Source of the DNA: Sambucus nigra | Lineage: Eukaryota > Streptophyta > Magnoliopsida > Dipsacales > Adoxaceae | Length of the DNA: 64,000 nt | Reading direction: 5' to 3' | NCBI GenBank assembly: GCA_949130495.1 | Contig: OX422213.1 | Location: 536,471,467-536,535,466, forward strand | Shown: piece after piece, positions 57,010 to 64,000 of the stretch | How the letters are laid out: each line of letters starts with the position of its first letter | Numbering within the stretch: position 1 is the first letter of the stretch | Program-made: the position numbers and the translations under genes | The notes under the pieces: model-generated | Told to the model about the DNA's origin: nothing | Seen by the model: the letters and a program-made list of their open reading frames with translations, nothing else | Databases searched by the model: none

Positions 57010-57300
57010 AACACAAATTTGGAGGCAATCTCATTTGAACGAAAATATGTAGGTTAGTCGAACATGTTAGGTCATTTCATTCGAACAGATATGGTTATTC
57101 GAACAACAGTTCAAAACTCGTTAGAACAAGGATCGAATGGCCTTCATGAAAAATGTTTTTTGCAGTTTCCCTTAATGCATATTTAAAGCTCAATTGAATA
57201 AAAACTTCTCCCTCATTTGAACAAGATCACAAACTCTTTTGAACGAAAAGTTTAAACTCGTTTGAAGAAAAATAGAAGTTGTTAAGGTGAAAAATGAGTT
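57010..57300. repeat. Second field of TTCGAA/TTTGAACGA motifs
   Basis: At least eight copies of variants such as CATTCGAACAG, ATTCGAACAAC, TTTGAACGAAAA and CGTTTGAAGAAA at 20-60 base spacing, like the palindrome field in the Copia-like LTR. TTATAATTCCAATCTC..GAAAATTATGAG follows at 57330. Probably a decayed LTR of the same family; its orientation cannot be told. Confidence 0.55.
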
Positions 57301-58134
57301 TACACACATAACATAATAAATTAAAAATTATAATTCCAATCTCAAGTGAAAATTATGAGAAAAAAGGATACACATAAAGTATATGTGGTTTGGTAGGGCT
57401 TTACCTACGTCCATGGGATGAAGGGGTATCTTTAATTAATTTCTTGTAGGAGAGGACGAGGGGTTTTATCTTTTATAAATTTGGAAAAGGGTGAGTGCCA
57501 AGATTTATGAAGCTTATGAGATTAAAAATAATTCCACACTATTAGAGGCCTTATGTACTCTTTTTTTCCAACGTGTATCCTAATTCATAGCATGCACGTT
57601 GGAACAGTTTGAATTTATTCCATGTTTTCTATTCTCGAAGATTTTTGACCATGTTAATGGGTAACTTGTTAGTCGTTTTAAGTAATGACATGTTGACAAA
57701 GTCTTAGACATTCAAATGACTCAAACGTCATTTATCTAATGAAATTAGATCCCCTATTGACTAGAGTGTATTGTTCGTCTGATGAAGCTAAGTCTTTAGC
57801 TAATTATGATAAGTCATACATCCCAACGAATATGGCATATTCCCAATGTTGATGTTGCATGGTGATCATCTATATTGCCACTAATTCAGTCATTCCATTT
57901 TTCATATGGTTGACAAATACCCCGTTCGATCATCAATTTGATTGATAATATATTGTTGATTCGTCTACAAACTGTCTTCCCCTCTTGCAGCTGTGATCAT
58001 GGCATTCCTCATTCGATTATCCGCCCACTCATCCCAATGTTTATATGTGGATTATTCTTGCACTCTCTTAATCATTATGACATTAGTTCGGCCTCGGTCT
58101 GATCAAAACTATCCCTCATCAGTTAACAGTCCGC
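57301..58134. other. Nothing recognised
   Basis: A GTGGTTTGGTAGGGCTTTAC..CTACGTCCATGG stretch (about 57387) resembles the GTGG..CTACGTCCA block common in LTR R regions. No coding signal. Confidence 0.4.
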
Positions 58135-59450
58135 TAAGAATATATTTACTATTGTAAAGTGGTGGAGTACTATAATAGATAAATTATTGGAAATTCATAG
58201 AAAAATATAAATATAATACATAATTATACAAAATATTATTTGCTTCAACATTTAGAAACTAGGATACAGTAGCAAGTTATCTCTATTCTAGTTTTTTATT
58301 TGAACTGTAATTTATAAAACTTGCAAACCTATTTTTGTTGTATTTTGCAAGAACTGTTATTTTGAAAATTTAATTTTCCTGCGTAACTTAGATATATTTA
58401 TGACTGGTATCCATATTTTAGTTTGTGAACTATATTTTACAGCTCACTAGATATTTTATGTTGGGTTATGATCAATATATGTATATATATATATATATAT
58501 ATATGCGTCAAAGAATATATTATATATATTTTTGTTTAATAAAAAGAAAGTAAACTTCTCATTTTTTACTTCATGTTATTACTTGCATACTCACTTAAAC
58601 ATATCATCCTTTATTATAAATCTATATGTGTTAGTGATACGCGTAATTTGACTTGTGTACTCTGTTTTACAGTTCACGAAGAATATATTTATTATTATAA
58701 TGAGGTGTTGTAGTATAATAGAAAAATCGATGCAACTTCATAGAATGTTATAAATATGAACAATAATTATATAGAATATTATTTCTTTGAGCATTTTCAA
58801 ACTATAAAATGGTAGAAGATTATCCATTTTCTTGTTTCTTTAGTTTAATGACGATTTGTGGAACTCGTAAAAAAAATTGCTATTTTTTTACAACATGTGT
58901 TATTTTAAAAAAAAATTAATATATATATATATATATATGTGTATGTAATTCAATTTATGAACTCTATTTCAGAGTTAACTGGATATATACTGGGCTATGA
59001 CCATTATAAATATACATTAATATATTATATAGAATTTTGGTCAACAAAAGCATGTCAACTTATCGTTTTTACTTCATGTTATTGCTTGCATACTCACTTG
59101 AATAGATCCTATTTTATTTTAAACTTATATATGTTAGTGATATGCATAACTTAATTTGTGCTATTTATTTTGCAATTCATTAAGAATATATTTATTATTA
59201 TAATGAGGTGAAGTACTACAATAGATAGTTCATTGTAACTTCATTGAATGTGGCAAATATAAACAACAATTACACAAATTATTATTTTCTTCATAAATTA
59301 CAAACTTTTAAACGGTAAAAGATCATTTGTGTTCTATTTCATAGTTGAACTATAATATGTGAAACTTGTAAAACTATTTTTGTTATCTTTTGTAAGAACT
59401 ATAATTTTCACATATTGGTTTTCCTGACTAACTTTATATATATATATAAA
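58135..59450. repeat. About 0.5-kb AT-rich tandem repeat, 2.5 copies
   Basis: Units start at about 58135, 58677 and 59178 with AAGAATATATTTAYTATTRTAA followed by GTGGWGTASTAYAATAGA-like sequence. Further shared landmarks are TACTTCATGTTATT.CTTGCATACTCACTT (58569, 59069), AAACTTGTAAAACTATTTTTGTT (58320, 59360) and a TGGGTTATGA/TGGGCTATGA block (58463, 58992). Spacing is about 542 and 501. Each of the first two units carries an (AT)n tract. The third is partial and ends near 59450. Confidence 0.85.
58480..58504. repeat. (AT)n microsatellite
   Basis: About 12 AT units inside the first 0.5-kb repeat unit. A second tract at 58919-58938 sits in the next unit. Confidence 0.9.
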
Positions 59451-61036
59451 ATAAAGGAGGAGCCTTTTTTTGTCTAGCCTTTTTTTGTCTTGGAGGTTTG
59501 TATCTTATGGTTGTAAAATCTAACTCACGACTGAGATTAAATAGGAGGGCTAACTCACAGCTGAGGTGTATAACATGGTAATTTCTCTCTCGATTTAACA
59601 GGTACGCGTGTTCTCTCTCTGTTCAAGATGTCAGTCGAGGTTCCTTCCTAACTCTCTCTCCATTTTCCATACTAACTCTCTCTCTCCATTTTCTTGAGAT
59701 ACACAATAGAGAGACGAGCTTCCTTCCCTGAGAAAGGGACTTAGTGTATTATTTTTTTTTCTTCTTTTTTTTGTTTGCTTCTGCTTTTTCCTGTAAGCTT
59801 TTTTTTACAACTGTGAGTATTTTGTTTCCATCTATTTGAGAAGAAATATAAATGGTTAGTTTATCCCCCATTATTTTTTATTTCTTTTTTTTGTAGTTTT
59901 GTTTTATTTGTAATAAATAGTGAGTTTTTGGATCTCTAATTTTTTTATCTCATTTATCTTCTTAGATCCGGGACAGCCATTTCCAAAGAACTACAGTAGA
60001 TAGAGGTAGAGAAAGAGAAGAATATGGTGTGAAAGAGAGAGAGGGGGTTTTACATATAAAAATATGTAATCTTTTTGTGATTTATTTTTAATCTCTTAAT
60101 AGATCTTCATGTTTTCTTATTTGGAGTAAAAAGAGATGATTTTGGGGTAAGCCTATAAATCATCTTCCTCTCCTTTTGGGATTTGCCTTTCGACTTTCAT
60201 TAGTTGTGATTTTTTTCACGATATTTAGGGGCAAGTTTTTTAAGATCAATTTTTGTTATTGATTGACCCATTTTTACTGTATATATCTACATGCACATTT
60301 GAAGTTGTGTAGGTTTGGTTTGGTCACGATCAAGTTTTACAACTATTGCAGATTTCAAATCTATGTAGGTTTGGCTTGGTCATAGGTCATCTACTCATAA
60401 GGAGAAAAAAAAGAAGGTTTGTTTGATTTATGATTGCCTTTAACACAGTGACAAATATTCTTTGCCTAATATATTGAGTCTGAGTGATTCTTATTAATCT
60501 TTTTTATTATTATTTTGCATCTCTGTTGTTTTTTTGGCTGATCACGAAGCACTTGACTCAAGTGTACACTACTACAAGCCTTTCATTAGTTTTTTGGTGT
60601 TTATCTTTGATTATAAACCCGGAATCTCTCTAGGGTCTAGTGTCTTGGAAAGTAGTAAAGACCTCTATGTATGTTTGTGATTTTATTTATGTATGTGCTG
60701 TTGTTTATGTACACTATACATGAGGAAAAATAAATGATAAGATAATTATAGTGAGTTTTTTTTCTTCATTTATTGATAAGGTAGTCTAATTAATCTGGGT
60801 TTTTGTTTGATTTGATATTTAAAATTATTATGGTGTGTAAAGTGAAATAATTTGTTATTAATGAGTTTAGACTTTTAATATTGAAATAAACAAATTGAAG
60901 AAAAAGGATCATTTGTTGGAGTACAAGATTTAGATTTATATAAAAAAAAATCGTTAATTTTAAGATCCAAAAAAATATTTTTGAAAGATGAAACATCAAA
61001 GGTAAGTTATCCAAGAGATACTAAACGATACAAACA
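59451..61036. other. Non-coding, CT-rich and T-rich
   Basis: CT-rich tracts at 59582-59700 (TCTCTCTC repeats) resemble a transcribed leader, but no open frame follows. The start (TATATATATAAAATAAAGGAGGAGCC at about 59437) resembles some plant Helitron 5' ends, without a supportable 3' end. Confidence 0.4.
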
Positions 61037-61083
61037 ATATATATATATATATATATATATATGTGCGCGCGCGCGCGCGCGCG
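61037..61083. repeat. Compound (AT)13-(GC)n microsatellite
   Basis: Alternating AT (61037-61062) runs through GTGC into alternating GC (to 61083). The GC part is alternating purine-pyrimidine and may adopt Z-DNA. Confidence 0.92.
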
Positions 61084-62649
61084 TATAAATGACATCTATA
61101 CAATCTATATAAGAGCCTGTCACTCTAGCACATTGTTAGATAAGAGACGGAACCTCAATGGGGAAATAATATATACCTTTTTTCGTCAATCAACATTCCT
61201 TAATGAAGTTTTCCACTTTTCACACCATATGCAACAAGATATTACTGAGTTAAACTTCATAAGATCAGTAGATAGGGAACACTAGATTTTAATCCAGTGA
61301 ATAATTATAGTCCATTAACAATATTGATAAGAATTAAAGGAAACTGATAAAGTTAGCTTTTGCGGCACCCAAGGAAAGTGACTTGATGTATCAAACAATT
61401 ATCACTGCTTAAGATGCATTGAAATGAAGTAGCAGAACTGCAACAGTTGGTGATTTTCACTGACCTATGTATGAACCAATAAAAATACTTTCCTAAATAG
61501 TTACTAACGTGGGTTACAGATAAAGTAAAAAAGTCCTTTCAAATTTTGAACTCCAAAAGAAACAAAATGTTGTATTTATAGCTTTTACAATGAAAAGACA
61601 ACATGTATGAAATGGATCAAAATAATTTCGTTGAAAAAGGAAGGAATTAAAAAGTATAAATGAAATCACATCTTCCACTGGCAATATAGGTCCAAGTGGA
61701 GAAAAATTAATAAAAAGCTCTGCTCAAATGATTCAATATATGCCTTAGGTTACCAACTTTAAGAACTGATTGGACATAACTTTTTAATAACGCGGGGCCC
61801 TAGATTCATAAAAAGCTAACTGCCAAAGGGATTTGGCAAGATATATTGGACAAATAGAAAGAAGGCAAAAATTTACCCATAAATAACTCTGTCAGATAGT
61901 CATAATAACTGGAGTAAGATTTGGTATTCAAAGTAAATATTAAGACAATATGGTAAAAAAAATGTAAAATATTAAGACATTAACAATGTTAAGCACAATT
62001 GCCACATTGCGTGTGGCGCTAGATAAGATAAAACCTCAGTTGAAACTAAACTAGATAAATATATGTATGGTTTCAAAAACAAACTCTTTGAAGATACTCC
62101 TCGAGGCAGTTTGAAAAAGATATTTATAACATTTTATTTTTAGAGTAAAAGAAAATATACACCTAAATAAAGTTTTTTTATATAACTAAATAAATATTAA
62201 GACGAATGTGTATAAAATATATGTACGTAAATATTATGCATATAAATATTGAAATATATAACAAAACAAATATTATGACTTAAAATAGAAGTGTATAAAT
62301 AGAGTGATAACAATAATAATATGTACATAAAAAAAAAATATTGTAGTATATGTATATATTATTAATGATAATAAGAGTATAGCTTCTTCAAATAAAAGTA
62401 TTATTGAGAAATATTTACATAATACTCCAGGGCTAATTGTATGGAATCATCAAAATCAATAAAAATGTTAATAATTAGTACTTGACACACCGAGCATGTA
62501 GTGAACACATCATCATTGTGTTTGATAGTCAAGTGAACTTGAAGAACTTTATAAACGTGCCATCGGTACTTATGAACTGCTCTATGTCTCAACTTGAGAC
62601 TGTTTTTTCTGCCAACGCTTTAGGCGTAGATGACGCGAACACAAATGTG
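61084..62649. other. Nothing recognised
   Basis: AT-rich; only short chance frames. No TE domain or RNA gene seen. Confidence 0.5.
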
Positions 62650-63498
62650 TCTAGTGTGCATACTATATAGGCTCAAGTGCAAGCTTGTCGCTCAAGTAAT
62701 AATCCGATAAGTCGGGTATCGATCCTCAGGGAAACAGGATGAACGAATTCGTAACGACATTGGAACAATGAAAAAATTCTAGTTTTGACTCTAAAAAGAA
62801 TGAAAAGGTGATTTCGAAAATGGAACACTACAACTAGATGCAAAATTTGAGAATACTTAAATAATGGGATTACGACTAAATGAAATGCAACTATGCTAAT
62901 TAAATTGAAAGCCGAAGACAATTTGACTAAAACTTTAACAATGAAATGAGAAAAATAGGTCGGGTTACAATCCCCCACACCCTAGGAATTCACTTCATAG
63001 GATACTAGATTTGGAATTAGGACGTTAAATGAACCCAGTATTTAGTAATCCTAAGTATTACATATATGAGGGATCGTAGCCTGCACAGTATGTAAGCAAA
63101 GGACGAGTAAAGCAGTGTCGTATTAACTAATAATCGCGTCACACTCTTAAGAATCCCGGTTACCTAGGGAAAACGAGATCAAAAGTCCTATGACAGTTGT
63201 ACCAGTTATACGACATGATTCATCTAAGATTTTAATTCCAAAAAACTGTTTCCACAATCGTGAATTACATCGGGTGGGGTTCATGCACCCCAACCCTTAA
63301 AAACCTAGCCGAACATATTAAAACAAGAAGAAAAATTGCTCTTAATAAAGAAAACATTTTAACTAACGACTTAAGATTAAGAAGAATGATATTACTAACT
63401 AATGAATTAACTACAGCAAGAATGAAAGCAAGAATTGGAACAAATTTACTTGAATTGCAAAACTAGAATCAAAGCTACATAAAAACTAGGGTTTCTTG
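62650..63498. other. Non-coding module resembling 32620-33400
   Basis: GTCGGGTATCGATCCTCAGGG (62713) and GGTTACAATCCCCCACACC (62964) parallel GTAAGGGTATCAATCCAC and GTGGGATTACACC at 32674 and 32936, with similar spacing of about 250 bases. Both modules directly abut a Tekay-like LTR. Identity unknown. Confidence 0.4.
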
Positions 63499-64000
63499 TG
63501 TAATACCCCGTATTTTTACGCATATTTATTTTTACGGAAAATGGTGATTAATTAAATTAATGGGAGAAAAATTTAAATTATAATTAATCCAATTTTATGA
63601 TAATAATCACTAAAGTGATGAGGGCTAGTAGTTATTGAAATAATATTATGGCCGGGGATGAGATACACAGCAATTATGTTATAAATATTTGGAACGCTTA
63701 TGAGTCGCATCACTAGTTTGTATTTGGGGGTTTAAAAAGATAAATTATTTTGTATAACTCAGACGACTGTCTTGAGTGCACCAGAGTGTCCGGAAGGGTC
63801 GAAATAGTTGAAAACAATACTCGGGTATTTTGTTTGGAGTCTGGGACATTTTAACTCAAAACGACACACCGAAAGGGTATTTTGGTCTTTAGGGATTTTG
63901 GGGTAATTAAATGGACGAAAATTAGTTTTAATTTAAAATATTGAGGGTTAGTGCCATGTCAGTTTCAACATACATGAAAAGAGAGGAAAAGAGAGAGAGA
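63499..64000 (+). repeat. 5' part of a Tekay-like LTR, continues past the window
   Basis: It starts TGTAATACCCCGTATTT, the same as the minus-strand start at 37479. It is alignable to it over the region with GTCCGGAAGGGTC, ACTCGGGTATT, AAAACGAC and TTTTGGTCTTT (63788-63890 versus the reverse complement of about 37085-37195). Same family group, opposite orientation, clearly diverged. Confidence 0.78.

Noticed and set aside
59437..61083. Possible Helitron (AT-rich TATATATAAAATAAAGG start)
   Set aside because: No TC at a convincing 5' edge, no 3' hairpin with CTRR, and no helicase or RPA sequence.

Overview
This is a 64 kb stretch of an AT-rich plant nuclear genome made almost entirely of LTR retrotransposons, most of them broken and several inserted into one another. 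The plant assignment rests on plant-type primer-binding sites (TGGCRCCGTCTGTGGGAA, TGGCGCCGTTGCCGGGGA-like, TGGTATYAGAGC), on Tat-, chromovirus- and Copia-type gag/pol fragments, on a plant mobile domain (PMD) gene remnant and on short GT..AG introns. I see no intact host gene, no rRNA or tRNA gene and no CRISPR array. The species cannot be told from the sequence.

Layout. 1-3140: minus-strand PMD gene remnant with intron-like gaps. About 4.8-25.0 kb: an old non-autonomous LTR element (LTRs about 18% different in a sampled stretch), split by a 14.56 kb Tat-type Ty3 element at 6845-21402 (minus strand, TSD ATTAA, LTRs about 12% different). The Tat element's own 3' untranslated region holds a 63-bp tandem array, and that array is split by a third, 2.3 kb element at 11334-13620 (TSD ATGTT). 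This gives three levels of nesting whose order fits the LTR divergences. 25.0-26.7 kb: rearranged Copia fragment. 27.06-30.62 kb: heavily decayed Tat-type pol on the plus strand with its own antisense ORF at 31.2-32.6 kb. 34.4-37.5 kb: a 3.0 kb chromovirus (Tekay-like) LTR. 39.4-39.97 kb: a Tat-family LTR that cuts off the chromodomain of a second chromovirus, whose gag-pol runs leftwards from 44.4 kb and whose 2.6 kb LTR is at 44637-47227. 47.2-55.7 kb: an LTR-gag-LTR-gag-LTR tandem of a gag-only Copia-like element. 55.7-64 kb: non-coding, with a 0.5-kb AT-rich tandem repeat, microsatellites, and the first 502 bp of another Tekay-like LTR at the right edge.

How the parts relate. In the Tat elements gag-protease-RT-RNase H-integrase lie on one strand, and an extra spliced ORF with a gypsy-type transposon domain (PF04195-like) lies on the opposite strand between integrase and the 3' LTR. 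This arrangement is seen or implied three times here. Every polymerase is dead: stops and frameshifts are common, and catalytic residues of protease, RT or integrase are replaced. The most unusual pattern is that LTRs of at least three unrelated families (two chromoviruses and the Copia-like element; weaker in the outer element) carry clusters of TCGA-centred palindromes.
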